A stretch of 64,000 nucleotides of DNA from Cervus elaphus (Eukaryota > Chordata > Mammalia > Artiodactyla > Cervidae). Both the position numbers and the translations under genes were made by a program. The notes beneath the pieces are model-generated. The model made no database searches. It saw only the letters and a program-made list of their open reading frames with translations, and had not been told where the DNA came from. Positions 11,230 through 22,583 of this stretch are shown piece after piece. Where the stretch lies: positions 46,345,037-46,409,036 of the forward strand of contig NC_057825.1 in assembly GCF_910594005.1 (NCBI RefSeq), read 5' to 3'. How positions within the stretch are numbered: position 1 is the stretch's first letter; every line of letters begins with the position of its first letter.

Positions 11230-13070
11230 CTTTAATAGTTTAAGGTAATAGTAATCTAAGTGCATCTTCCTAGAGGTTTGGTTTGGGGGAGGGAATGAGA
11301 AAATATCACACCTTATGTGGCACTGCAGGCTGTTAAGACTAGAAAGCAGGGAGCTGTATTAATTGAAATTTGTTAGGTAAGGAAAGGTGTTCACTAGGGA
11401 CTAAAGTAAAGAGTATTAGAGGCCAAGGATAAGGAATGCCTAATGGAAAGTAAAGCAGTGACTTAATTGATTGTCTAGACACTGCCTCAGGGATGTCTGA
11501 CATCAAAGAATATGAATCCACAGCATTAGAGCTCCTAGGCAGTAGTTTAACCATAAGAGAGAGGGGGAAGTTACAATCAGAATCCTTTATCTAGAAAAAC
11601 TGGGAGTGAAAGATAAAGAAACATGAGGACAAGGAAGAAGAAAGGGGCAAAATGACAGAATGTGGAAAGGGCCTGGGGTCTGTATAGAGCAACAGGAATA
11701 GCAGCCAAGTTAAGGATTTTCAGGACAACCTCAAGTAGAATCAGAATGACATGATTCTTTCTATGCTGTAACATTAAAGACATAGAAAGTAATGTTTTAA
11801 ATTCCCTTACTTTAAGAAAGAAAAATGGTCATAAATTTGGGCGTAGAGTAGGATTAACTAGTTCAGAACCTTAAAACAAAAATTGATTATCAGTGTGTCA
11901 ATTTATGTTTCAGAAGAAAACTTTCAATAAGATAGGATGGAGATCTCTTATCTAAGTCACAGATCTCACCAGATAATCTGCGCTACCTGTATACCTCTTT
12001 GTCGGCCTTTGATTAAATCGGCAATACTAGAGTCACTGTCTCTAGTTCCCTGGAGGAAGCGCTATTAATTTTGATCCAGTTTTGTACTCCTCTAGCCATC
12101 AGCACAGATTCACATATCATGTTTCCCAGACAATGGAACATGGCAGCAAGATATTCTGCTGACTGTACTGCTTTTGACCATGATGTAACTCATTAACATC
12201 CATCTTCTTCAGGTCAATACATATCATTGTGCTGATTCTTTACAAACATTTCTATCTGCATGTCTTACAGACGTGTCTGAAGGGAACAGGAATCAGCAAG
12301 CAGAAACTGGTAGCTTGTGAGGCATTCTGGGCCTGGTTGTGCAGGACATGTTTTGAATAAGCAACAAGGGTGTGTCAGCTGGTCCTTTCTTATCTTCCTA
12401 ATTAGAGATCCTCAAAATCCATAACAGTAAATGACTCTTCAGATTGACAAGGGAATCTGATTGAAAAGGACCCAAAATTTTTGTCAATGCCATCATACAT
12501 AGGCCTTAGCAGGATTTCTTTAAAAAAATTTTGGCCTCAAGTGTACATAATTAACTGCAGTTCTGACTCAGTGTATTATAAGTCTGGATCCTCAGAATAG
12601 AAAGTCATATTTTGGATGACATCTGTGAAATGGTATTCCTTGGTCCTAAGGTGATATTTAAAGATTCTATTAACACTCCTTCTATAATTTTATATGATAT
12701 GATATGGAGATGAAAAAGCCCACTAAGCCTTGCATCAGAGACAGGGGAGCGTGTGTACACAATTCCCACCAGAGCTGACTTTCAATCCCCTCTTACAGGG
12801 GACTGGTGCACATTTGGTAGACCAGGATTCACTTTTCATCTTGTATTATTTTCTATTTTTAAAAGCCCCACTCACATCAAACCTTCTTTATCATTTGAGT
12901 TGAAGTTGTTGATAATTACATGTAAGCAACAGAAGTAAATAAGGACTGTTCTGCACTAATAAGTTTGCCACAGTTGGGATAATTCCCTGAATGCTCCTTT
13001 TTTTGACATTTAATGAAATTTATTGTCTACATAATGAATAAAATGGAAGTATATGCATTCTTGTATGTCC
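11230..13070. other. Unassigned DNA, less AT-rich around 11950-12420
   Basis: No gene model could be supported on either strand. The stretch 11950-12420 looks more balanced in base composition and free of recognised repeats, so it is noted as a candidate conserved element. Confidence 0.5.
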
Positions 13071-13088
13071 TGTGTGTGTGTGTGTGTG
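13071..13088. repeat. (TG)9 microsatellite
   Basis: Nine uninterrupted TG units. Confidence 0.95.
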
Positions 13089-13249
13089 ATTTAAGAAAAA
13101 TATGAAGATATAGACATTTTAAACCTCTACACTGAAAAATATGAGATTGTCATTTCTAGATTATATGCTTTGAAATATCATTATGCCTAGTAGAAATTTC
13201 ATCTGAAGCTAGTAACAGAGCTTTGAATCCAGTGACCTAAACAAGTAGT

Positions 13250-13395
13250 GATTGCACACACATACACACATATGTGCATATATACATATAGAAGTGTGTA
13301 TATAAATATATTCATATATACACAGATATATGGATCATTTATAAACATATAAGCTCTAGGCTATGTACATGTATACATAGGTGTATACATGTTGA
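13250..13395. repeat. CA/TA-rich low-complexity tract
   Basis: Interspersed CACACA, ATATAC and GTGTATAT motifs without a strict period. Confidence 0.7.
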
Positions 13396-14429
13396 GTAAA
13401 AATAAACTATTCTTCAACTGGGAACTGAAATAACTGTTATTGTCTCTATATAAGCAAAACTATTTTTATGGAATTCTTTATACTCTTAAGTTGAAAAACT
13501 AACTTGCCTATGTTGCTGTTTAGTTCAAAGTGGCATAATCCAACAAAGAAATACATTAATAAATACTACTTAGAGATAAACTAGACATTGAACAGACAAA
13601 ATATTTTGTTTAAGAATCATTAACAATTACAAATTAATAAAGGAATAAGTGTAGATATTTCATATTGGAATCATAAGGCATACAATGAATAAAAAGCAGA
13701 GAAAAAGTTTGGGAGACGGAAGTGATCAGATTATTGTTCTAGATTTCTGTATCACTTAGTGTATCTCCTCCTTGCTATGGTATATTTCTTCTTATGCAAT
13801 GAATGGAAAAGATGCTGTATCCCAAATGTAAATAGAATGATTCCATTGTAAGAGAGGTAAGAAAGATAGATTCCCTTCATGGAAAATCAATTCTCTAAGC
13901 TCACTCTATATGGATTTCTCTCATCTGACAAATGTAGCATGTAGAGAGAAATGTGAGATGACATAAGGGTCTTGTCAGGTCATTCCTAGAAAGATTTGGA
14001 GCTATTAATGGGGTCCTCCTGGTGTTTATTTAGTAACACCTAAAATGAAAGAACAACTTCAATGAAGGACATCAAGATAATAAAAGGAAAATCAGACATT
14101 TAATCCTTGAAAGCTATTTGCATCACTGGCTTTTTCCAGAAGAGAGTTGCAGTCCTTTGAGTTCAAGGATATTTACCTACTATTTTTTTCTTTTTCTGGG
14201 TGCACCTGGAAATTATAACATGAAAAGCCAAGGGATTGCAACTGGATTGCAATTCCAAGAGGTCTTAGAATTTATTTTTTATTCTGCTACTGTGGTCTGA
14301 AGATTTCTATATTTCTTTTATGTACAAATCCGTCTTTCCTCCATTTTCACCCTCAATCTTTTATCCTCTAAATATACTTGCATGATATGCCATGATTTTT
14401 TTTTCCTCACCAATATTTTTATTTGACGC
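13396..14429. other. Unassigned AT-rich DNA
   Basis: No gene or recognised repeat was seen. Confidence 0.55.
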
Positions 14430-14635
14430 CTCTCCTCCACAGTTTAGACGCCACTTTCTCAGTGTCTTTCCTAGCCACCCAAGTTCTAGTAGTCTCAAAG
14501 AATCCTGAACTCAATGCAACTTTTCTCATTTCCTTTTTAATCTCCTGCAAATACTGTCTTATAAATTCCTTGTGGCTCATCATTTGCAGGTAGAAAATAT
14601 TTAATGAATAAATTAATAAAAATTACTTAAATTTA
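14430..14635 (+). repeat. L2 LINE 3' end relic
   Basis: CCACTTTCTCAGTGTCTTTC and the closing AATATTTAATGAATAAATTA resemble the 3' end of L2, an ancient mammalian LINE with a TGAA-type tail. Divergence is high. Confidence 0.45.
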
Positions 14636-14850
14636 AGCTGCATTAATCATATGAATCAATAAACTAATGCAATATGTTGCAGCTAATCTCCAAGATAGTT
14701 CAAAGTGTACTCAGCTTTTGATATTCACCTAGTGTGTTGCTCCCTTCTACATTATACCAGAATTGGTTTCTGTGACTGATAGAATATAAAAACAGTGTTA
14801 GGTCATGTTTCAGATCATATTATCAATGACTGAAGCTTCCCTTTTGACCA

Positions 14851-14895
14851 TTCTCTCTCTCTCTCTCTCCCTCCCTCCCTTTCTTTCTCTCTAAT
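14851..14895. repeat. CT-rich microsatellite
   Basis: (CT)n passes into CCCT and TTTC units, immediately upstream of the Bov-A2 SINE. Confidence 0.9.
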
Positions 14896-14917
14896 TATTT
14901 GCTCTGGGGGAAGTTAT

Positions 14918-15040
14918 GCTGCTGCTGCTCAGACGTTCAGTCATGTCTGGTTCTTTGCAACCCCATGGACTATCACCTGCTAGGCTCCTCTGTCCATTTT
15001 CCAGGCAAGGATACTAGAGTGGATTGCCATTCCCTACTCC
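14918..15040 (+). mobile_element. Bov-A2 SINE monomer
   Basis: It opens with GCTGCTGCTGCTCAGACGTT and closes with GATTGCCATTCCCTACTCC. The order GCT repeat, CAGTCATGTCTGG, CCCCATGGACTAT, CCAGGCAAGG is that of a single Bov-A unit. Confidence 0.85.
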
Positions 15041-15055
15041 AAAGGAGAAAGGAAA

Positions 15056-16074
15056 ATCGTGCCTAAATTTTTACTTGAAAATGGTATTGAAGAAGATATT
15101 TTTCATATTTTTGTCCCATGTTGATTTTTCACTTTGTCCTTGCACATAAATGTTTCCAATCAAAGAAAGCATACTTCTATCTCTGTATCTCCTCTGTTTT
15201 CCTGGGCTTATTATTCCCAAGGCATATTTTCAGAGATCTAGCCACCTAGCCATAGCCTGAGAGCATTAATTTAATCTAGACATGCAAGTAGTGGAAAAAA
15301 TTAGCAGTTCACTCCCCTCCATAACCTCTAAGACTGACTGATCTCTGATCGTACAGTGGTCTCACAGAATGAATAAACAAGATTTTTCACTACATGCTGA
15401 TACTAAGCACTCTTATGGGTAAGGGTAAGGGAAGGGCAAACCTTCCAAATCCTCTGTGCAAACAAATGCTATTAATGCACAGGTAGGTACTCCTGCAAGG
15501 AAGAGGAAACTGATTAGTTAGGTCTGGGACAGCGCAGAACTATGTAAAGTACATTATGCAAGCACAAATGCACCCTTTGAGTGAGTGGACATAAACCCTC
15601 TGTTGCTTTTATTTAAACAAACTTTTCTTTGTCTTTCAAGCTGGTTCTCTCAAACTTTTACTATTTTGGATAAAAGGTGTCCGACCCAAAATCTGCTTAG
15701 ATGAACTTGAGTTTCTGGCTTCACTGACATGATTCAGTGAAGAGCTACAGTTATTCCTTTGTGGTAAGAATCAAACCTTGCCAGATATGATCTTAAGTAA
15801 AAGAAAAGATAAAGTGTCCTACACAGATAGCATAATCCCAGATACACAAAGCTTCCAGGAAATCTCTCTGTAAACTTGGCTGACAGCTCCATGGAGCATC
15901 GCATATTTCAAGTAAATGATTATCTGCACCGTGTGACCATAAGACTTTCACAGAATTGTTACTGTTTACTGTTAAGTGAAACTGAATTGGTTCTCCTTTG
16001 AGACAAAGCTTGTTTAAGGAAAGCAGCTATTAGCAACCCAGAATGGTCATCAATGATTCCAAACATCCTGAAAT
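15056..16074. other. Unassigned DNA
   Basis: No gene or recognised repeat was seen on either strand. Confidence 0.55.
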
Positions 16075-16080
16075 GTTAAG

Positions 16081-16237
16081 CTGCTGCTGCTAAGTCATTT
16101 CAGTCGTGTCTGACTCTGTGCGACCCCATAGATGGCAGCCTACCAGGCTCCCCCATCACTGGGATTCTCCAGGTGAGAACACTGGAGTGGGTTGCCATTT
16201 CCTTCGCCAATGCATGAAAGTGAAAAGTGAAAGGGAA
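16081..16237 (+). mobile_element. Bov-A2 SINE
   Basis: CTGCTGCTGCTAAGTCATTT opens it, and the second-unit start AAAGTGAAAAGTGAAAGGG closes it. GTTAAG occurs at both ends (16075-16080 and 16238-16243) and may be a short target duplication. Confidence 0.85.
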
Positions 16238-16351
16238 GTTAAGGTAACACTTAAAATAGCAATGCCACTAAGTAGTCACAGAGATATGCCTATCATGTAT
16301 TCTTCCTCCCAAACAGTTCTCACATCACATATTGGAGGTTTTTATTAGAAT

Positions 16352-16664
16352 TTAGATAGCTCAGTTGGTAAAGAATCCATCTGCAATGCAGGAGACCCGA
16401 GTTCGATTCCTAGGTTGGGAAGATCTACTGGAGAAGTGATAGGCTACTCACTCCAGTATTCTTGGGCTTCTCTTGTGGCTCAGCTGGTAAAGAATCTGCC
16501 TGAAATGCAGGAGACGTGGGTTCCATCCATGGGTTAGGAAGATCCACTGGGGAAGGGAAAGGCTACCCACTCCAGTATGCTGGCCTGGAGAATTCCATGG
16601 ACTGTATAGTCCAGGGGGTCGCAAAGAGCTGGACACAACTGAATGACTTTCACTTTCATCTTTT
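16352..16664 (+). mobile_element. Dimeric Bov-tA SINE
   Basis: Two tRNA-derived units lie in tandem, the second starting at GGGCTTCTCTTGTGGCTCAG near 16464. The first keeps a good pol III A box (TAGCTCAGTTGGT at about 16357) and B box (GTTCGATTCC at 16401-16410). The copy ends with the BovA-type tail GACTTTCACTTTC. The tRNA part gives internal RNA polymerase III promotion; there is no open frame of its own. Confidence 0.9.
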
Positions 16665-17874
16665 TCTTTCACTTTCTATACATCTTTTGAATCTACTAAT
16701 CACCTTGGCTTCAGAAAAAGCAGCTACCAGATTCTCTATAATATGCTTTATTCTATCATACTATCCCCATCAGTTATTTTTAAGTATCACATATTGGATA
16801 TGTGAGAAAATGTACAGTATTTTCTAATTTAATTAAGATAGTTGCCTCTAGTTAACAAATGAGAATGAAAAAGTAAGCAACAAGGCTCAGATGCTTTTAT
16901 CCATAAATCTTCAATTTGCATTTGTTCTAGGAATAAGTGGAGAAGCCTTTCCCACTCACTTCATGTTTTGGATCCAATGGTGTATTCACAATTATAGTCT
17001 CTTTAAATCACTCTCTGGCTTCATCATATATGCCTACCTTATTGTTCTTTAACATGAATTTCTATCATGTTAAATGTATAATGTATAACTTTAGGAATAT
17101 TGCAAATAACCAGATTATTATAAAAGGTAAGAAGGAGGGACCTTTGTTTATTCATATTCGGGGGTGTGCAAATATATATGTGTGTGTGGTGTAAGTAAGA
17201 GAGAAAAAGAGATTCATAAAATTATCAATGAATATAAACTTTTTTTCACTTGAGTAACTTTCTTCTATGACCTAAAATATTGCTCAATACAGCTTTCAGT
17301 TCATGATATATTAGAGTTAATCCGTGCTCACTATCCAAGGACTATAGAAAAGAACACAGAATTTTGAAGTGTGGCTCAGGGCCAAGAACATGAGTTATTT
17401 GTCAGAGCTGTTTTTAATGTGTATCAGTGCTTTGTAATGGATTTATTACTAGGGAAATTAGTTAGAGGGAAAGACTTATTGAATTTCACAAAAACATAAG
17501 TATAATTGAATGTATTATTCACTTGGTATAAATCCAACTTTATTAACAAGTGGACATTGTTCAATTTTTCAGGTTTTCCAAAGGTCAATATCCTTTCCTC
17601 AAGGCTGGTGAAAAGTCGTTAGTCTTCCAGTCATTATTTGGATAGCTTAAGGCTATGACAGAAGGAGAGTTATTTATTTGACTTTTTTTTAATCATCATT
17701 TGTAAAATGTGGAAAGCATTAAAGCGATTTCCAGAGCAAAATAATAATAGTTATTATTTTGGATGCTACACACTATACTATAATATATAATATTTGTGTT
17801 TAGTTTATCTTTTATTATTTTATTTCATTATGCATTACACAAAGGACAAAGCCTGATAATAAATGTGTACTAAC
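16665..17874. other. Unassigned AT-rich DNA
   Basis: No gene or recognised repeat was seen. Confidence 0.55.
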
Positions 17875-18345
17875 TAAAGCTGCAAGTAAATGTTTTATAG
17901 ATATTTAATCATCATGTCAGGGCTTTCCAAGGGACGCTAGCGGTAAAGTACCCACCTACTGACGCAGGAGACATGAGATGTGGGCTTGATCCCTGGTCAG
18001 GAAGACCTCCTGGAGCAGGACATGGAAACCCATTCTGGTATTCTTGTCTGGTGAATCCCCATGGACAGAGGAGCCTGGTGGCCACAGTCCATAGGGTTGC
18101 AAAGAGCTGCACGTGACTGAAGCGATTTAGCATGCAAGCACACATGCAATCATCACAACAACCTATGGGGTAAGTTATTACCCCAGAAGTTTTTATAACA
18201 CTAATTTATTAGTGTTATTCCCATTTTACTGACAAAAGAATTAAAATTCAAAGAAGTTAAACTAAACAAGATCACTTCCCTTGTGAGTGTCAAACCTGGA
18301 ATGAAACATCGACTCTGGAAATCCCATCTCTTTTAGCACCAGTAT
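17875..18345 (-). repeat. MIR SINE split by a Bov-tA insertion
   Basis: The left piece (17875-17914) and the right piece (18156-18345, with CCATTTTACTGACAAAAGAA and TGAGTGTCAAACCTGGAATG) together fit one antisense MIR. The Bov-tA at 17915-18147 interrupts it. Confidence 0.65.
17915..18147 (+). mobile_element. Bov-tA SINE inserted in a MIR
   Basis: It runs from GGGCTTTCCAAGGGACGCTA to the tail with TTAGCATGCAAGCACACATG. An 8-bp duplication AATCATCA flanks it at 17907-17914 and 18148-18155. Confidence 0.88.
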
Positions 18346-18752
18346 TTCCATTGCTGACTCGTTAGCCATGATTATCTGGCATGTTAAATATATAAAAGTG
18401 AGCTGATGGAGTTAGCTTGTCTTTTATTCAATGATATATTCTAAATATCTGGGTTTGGGATTTAACTGAACCAAAGTTGTAGTTCATAATATATTGTGCA
18501 CTATCCAAGCATAATTTATTTTAAAAGATGGTATACTGCATGGGATGGTGGAGAAAGGCTGGATGTAAACTTCTCAGCCTAATCTGGGCTGTACACTCTC
18601 CAGAGGGTGTCAATGCTGAGAACCTGGGGGAGGAATTTAGAGTTTCCAAAGGTAGGATCCAAAAGCCTCTCACTTCTCAATAAATTTTCTGTGAATATAT
18701 CGACGTAAACACTTAGGAGGAAGCATTCCTGAAGGATTCAGAAGATGAGTTT
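18346..18752. other. Unassigned DNA
   Basis: No gene or recognised repeat was seen. Confidence 0.5.
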
Positions 18753-18828
18753 TAAGAAAAAGAGAAGGAAGAGTGAAGAGAAATTGGAAGAAGAAAGAGG
18801 AGGTGGAGAAGGAAGAAGAGAGATAAAA
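18753..18828. repeat. Purine-rich (GA) tract
   Basis: Almost entirely A and G on the plus strand, with only a few interrupting T residues. Such tracts can form unusual DNA structures; no regular period is visible. Confidence 0.8.
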
Positions 18829-19107
18829 TGCATATGAGTATAAACATTAAGCCGCTACTAACTGATGCTCCTTTGCCTGGAGTGAATCTTGCAGCTTCAT
18901 AGAGAATGTACTTCAAGTTATTGAACATAGCCAATGGCTAAAATAAGCATTTTGAGCATAAAATATGTCTCTGTTGGGTTTTATTTGTTTAGAAACGGAG
19001 CTAAGCTAGTGCTAGCAGCTTTTCAAATATCTAAGACAGAGATCAGCCAGCTCAGTAGTAACTAAGATAAATATCATGAACTTTTAGTGTGACATGACCC
19101 AGCTTAT

Positions 19108-19346
19108 AGGCTTCCCAGGTGGATCATAGTGGTCATTACTAGTGGTAAAGGACCCGCCTGCCAATGCAGGAGACTTAGGAGATACAAGTTCAATCCCTGG
19201 GTCAGGAAGATCCCTTGGAGGAGGGCGTGGCAACCCACTCCAATATTCTTGCCTGGTGATTCCATGGACAGAGAAGCCTAGTGGGCTACAGTCCATGGGG
19301 TTGCAAAAAGTCAGACACAACTGAAGCAACTTAGAAAGCGCATACA
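19108..19346 (+). mobile_element. Bov-tA SINE with perfect TSD
   Basis: It starts at AGGCTTCCCAGGTGG and ends in TTAGAAAGCGCATACA. The 11-bp duplication ACCCAGCTTAT lies at 19097-19107 and 19347-19357. A stretch near 19125-19145 in the tRNA part looks like a small insertion. Confidence 0.9.
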
Positions 19347-19357
19347 ACCCAGCTTAT

Positions 19358-19718
19358 GCATCTCTTTCTTCATTATTTTTCTCAGTTAACCCATTTTCTC
19401 TTTTGTTTTTCCTGGAAAATAAATTATTTAATGGCTTAGGGCCTATGCTTAAATCTTCTAGGAATGTCCACAGATCATGATTCACACTAGCCAAAGCAAT
19501 ATAAGACAAAACTTTGTCCAATCAAATCAAGAAAAGAGAAATGGACTACTATAATGGTTGGTTCTATGTCAAGGTTAATTAACTTTTACTGGGGAGAATT
19601 TAGGGATGTTTCCATTGATACTTTATCAACAAGTAGGTTAAGGAACCAATGCTTTCTTGCTTTTAGCATCAGAGACTTCAGTTCTGTCATGAAGTTAAGG
19701 CATACTGATTTATATTGT
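19358..19718. other. Unassigned DNA between SINE and BovB
   Basis: No gene or recognised repeat was seen. Confidence 0.5.
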
Positions 19719-20119
19719 GGGAGAAATATCAACAACCTCAGATACGCAGATGATATCCTGTAGTGGCAGAAAGTGAAGTGGAACTAAAGAGCCTCTTGAT
19801 GACAGTGAAAGAGGAGAATGAAAAAACTGGCTTAAAACTCAACCTTCAAAAAACTAAGATCACAGCATCCAGTCCCATCACTTCATCACAAATAGATGGG
19901 AAGAAAGTGGAAACAGTGACAGATTTTATTTTCTTGGGCTTGAAAATCATTGCTGATGGTGGCTGCAGCCATGAAATTAAAAGACACTTGCTCCTTGGAA
20001 GAAAAGGTATGACAAACCTAGACAATGTATTAAAAAGCAGAGACATTACAGTGGCAACAAAGGCCTGTCTAGTCAAAGCTATGGTTTTTCCAGTAGTTAT
20101 GTATGGATGTGAAAGTTGA
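19719..20119 (+). pseudogene. BovB reverse transcriptase remnant (C-terminal part)
   Basis: This is part of the reverse transcriptase that copies BovB RNA at the nicked target. The palm motif YADD is intact at 19743-19754, but a TAG stop follows two codons later. An open piece of 118 codons at 19763-20119 covers the region after the palm (KSLLMTVKEENEKTGLKLNL and the ends around FPVVMYGCES). The N-terminal endonuclease and most of the RT are absent because of 5' truncation. It cannot make an active enzyme. Confidence 0.82.
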
Positions 20120-20520
20120 ATCATAAAGAAGGCTGAGTACCAAAGAATTAATGTTTTCAAACTGTGGTGCTAGAGAAAACTCTTGATAGTCCTTTGGACA
20201 GCAAGGAGATCAAACCAGTCTTAAAAGAAATCAACCTTCCTTGAATATTCATTGGAAGGACTGGTGCTGATGCTGAATCTCTAATCCTTTGGACACCTGA
20301 TAGGAATAGCCAGCTCATTGGAAAAGACCCTGATGCTGGGAAAGATTGAGGACAGGAGGAGAAGGGAGCGACTGAAGATGAAATAGTTAGATAGCATCAC
20401 TGACTCAATGAACGTGGATCTGACAAATCCCAGGAGAGAGTGAAGAGCAGAGAAGCCTGGCATGCTGCCATCCATGGTGTCACAAAGAGTTGAACAGGAC
20501 TGAGTGACTGAACAACAACA
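19719..20520 (+). mobile_element. BovB LINE, 5'-truncated
   Basis: It begins within the RT domain at GGGAGAAATATCAACAACCT and ends with GACTGAGTGACTGAACAACA, a tail rich in AAC units. This tail differs from the TGAACTGAACTGA type of most copies in the window. Confidence 0.88.
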
Positions 20521-20937
20521 GTAATTTGTATTTGGTGTCAAGTTACACAAGCTATCTCCCATCACAGCACCCTGGTACTGTGGGTACCATGAAATATATT
20601 AGCACAATGATAATTTCCTCCTCAAAATATTGCCATTGTGTCATAAATGTCATCTTGACACTTGAGGCATGGGTTATCACAGTTAGGTGGGATTAAAAAC
20701 ATCTGGTTTCAGTTTGTTTTATTTTCCCATTTTCATGTGTATTTGAAGAATTTAAGCCACTTAGTATTTGAAACAGTAAGAAGAGATTTAAAAAATGAGT
20801 TATTCCTGCCATGTCCAAAAATCAATACTATATACTCTTTTGTGGCAGCTAAAATTGAAAACAGCAAAGATTTAAAAGCACTAGGCAAAATTCTCTTAAA
20901 TATAAATATAAAATGTACCATATCTATTTTCAGTTGT
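20521..20937. other. Unassigned DNA
   Basis: No gene or recognised repeat was seen. The open frame at 20662-20946 has no recognisable domain. Confidence 0.5.
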
Positions 20938-21124
20938 CTTCCCTGATAGCTCAGTTGGTAAAGAATCCACCTGCAATGCAGGAGACCCAGATTTGAGTCC
21001 TGGGTCCAGAAGATCCACTGGAGAAGGGACAGGCTACCCACTCCAGTATTCTGGCCTGGAGAATTTCATGGACAATCCATGGGGTTGTGAAGAGTCGGAC
21101 ATGACCGAAAATGACTTTCACATT
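20938..21124 (+). mobile_element. Bov-tA SINE
   Basis: CTTCCCTGATAGCTCAGTTGG opens the tRNA-derived part, and the copy closes with GACCGAAAATGACTTTCAC. The B box is altered (TTTGAGTCC). Confidence 0.88.
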
Positions 21125-22571
21125 TATTTTGAGTAAAACTTCATATATATCTAGGATCAAGAGATAGTAAAGGTAAAAACTGGCACTTTTTCAAGCTAGC
21201 AGTTCAAAATCAAATGATTTAAATTTATAAGGAATTTAGATCTGATACTGTCCTGACTTATTTATGATAAAAACATGCAAAGCGTGTGCTCTCAGGTAGC
21301 TTACAGTTTGAAGTACCCAGTTTAAGGCAATTGTTTCCAGATAATTGAAGACTTTATCCTATATTTTCATGCACATTTTTTCAATTAGAAAAATATGTTT
21401 CATTAGCTTTTTGTTGACCACAAGAAGTTCAAGGTTTAGAAGATACTTGTCATTAAAAATATGTTACATGTATTTGTGCTAAATACAGAATTTGTTCTCC
21501 TATTAAGGGACACCGAACATTTTGATTTAATGCTTCAATTTTTATAGAGCCAAATATGTCAATTTTCTTGTAACTCATAAGTAGAGTGATTTTTTCATTT
21601 TCAATATTTTTTTATTTTTACATTTTTAGTTATTACATTCCTATCTATTGTTTTTGTACTCTTGAAAATATCATTTCTAAAGGAAAAATATACTGAAATC
21701 TTACTATAATAGAGCTCTAATAACATGTCAAATACTAAGGGTTTTTTAGGTAAAGAAAACTGATGTGAACATTTTTTTCATAATGTAATTAATCATAAAG
21801 TGAATTAAATGGGCATAAGTTCTTCATTTACTGCCTCTGAGCCTAGATTAGAATGTAAAGAGAGATTATTCCCATTTAAAGACAAGACAATAATAGGAAA
21901 TGGCAAATATAGTTCTTCAGAAAGGGAATGTGATCCTTTAGAATATTCAAAACTTTCAGATGCATCAATAGCATTTATTTGAAAAGTACTACAGAGAGAA
22001 AATTTGAAATTATGCTGGCTGAAAATTATAAGTGAAATAAAAATCTGAATAAAAATGGACTGGTTAAAAATATTCCATCCACATTTTGAAAAGCCTGGAT
22101 CTGCGGCAGTTCCCCATCTCATGCAGAACTAGTTTCCTGGAAAACACTGGCCCAGGTGCAGGGTTTACATCACTAACCATAGTTCTAATTAGTGTTGAAG
22201 GATACCAGATCTTTCTCTGCACTAGGCCGACCCATGTGTCCCTTTTCAGAGACAGAGCATTCCCCCTTTGAGGGTCATTCATTATGTTCAGTGGCACATG
22301 CCTGCTTGCTACTGTCCTTATTGTAGTCAGGGTACACAGTCATCAGTGAGTTTTCCATCCTAGTGACAAGGGTCTTCTGCGATTACAAACTCTCTGCAAC
22401 ATGTGCATTAGACATCAATATGGTCCATGACAGTACCACACATTTATAATAAAATGGGTTATGGCAGAACTTGCTTTAGAAACTAAATGCTATATTTACT
22501 CATTACGATGAAACATTCTGATTAATCTTCATTGGATTTCACAAACATCTCATAAATCTGCTATGAAGAAG
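21125..22571. other. Unassigned DNA
   Basis: The sequence is AT-rich until about 22060. The stretch 22060-22320 is more mixed in composition but has no recognisable domain or splice structure, and it may be an old unrecognised repeat or a conserved non-coding element. Confidence 0.5.
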
Positions 22572-22583
22572 AAAGCTACTGAT

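Noticed and set aside
16352..16664. tRNA gene (A and B boxes present)
   Set aside because: The tRNA-like part belongs to a Bov-tA SINE; it does not close into a cloverleaf with a mature acceptor stem, and a SINE tail follows.
22064..22297. Overlapping open frames on both strands as a gene
   Set aside because: Short, no domain, no splice context, and open on both strands at once, as expected by chance.
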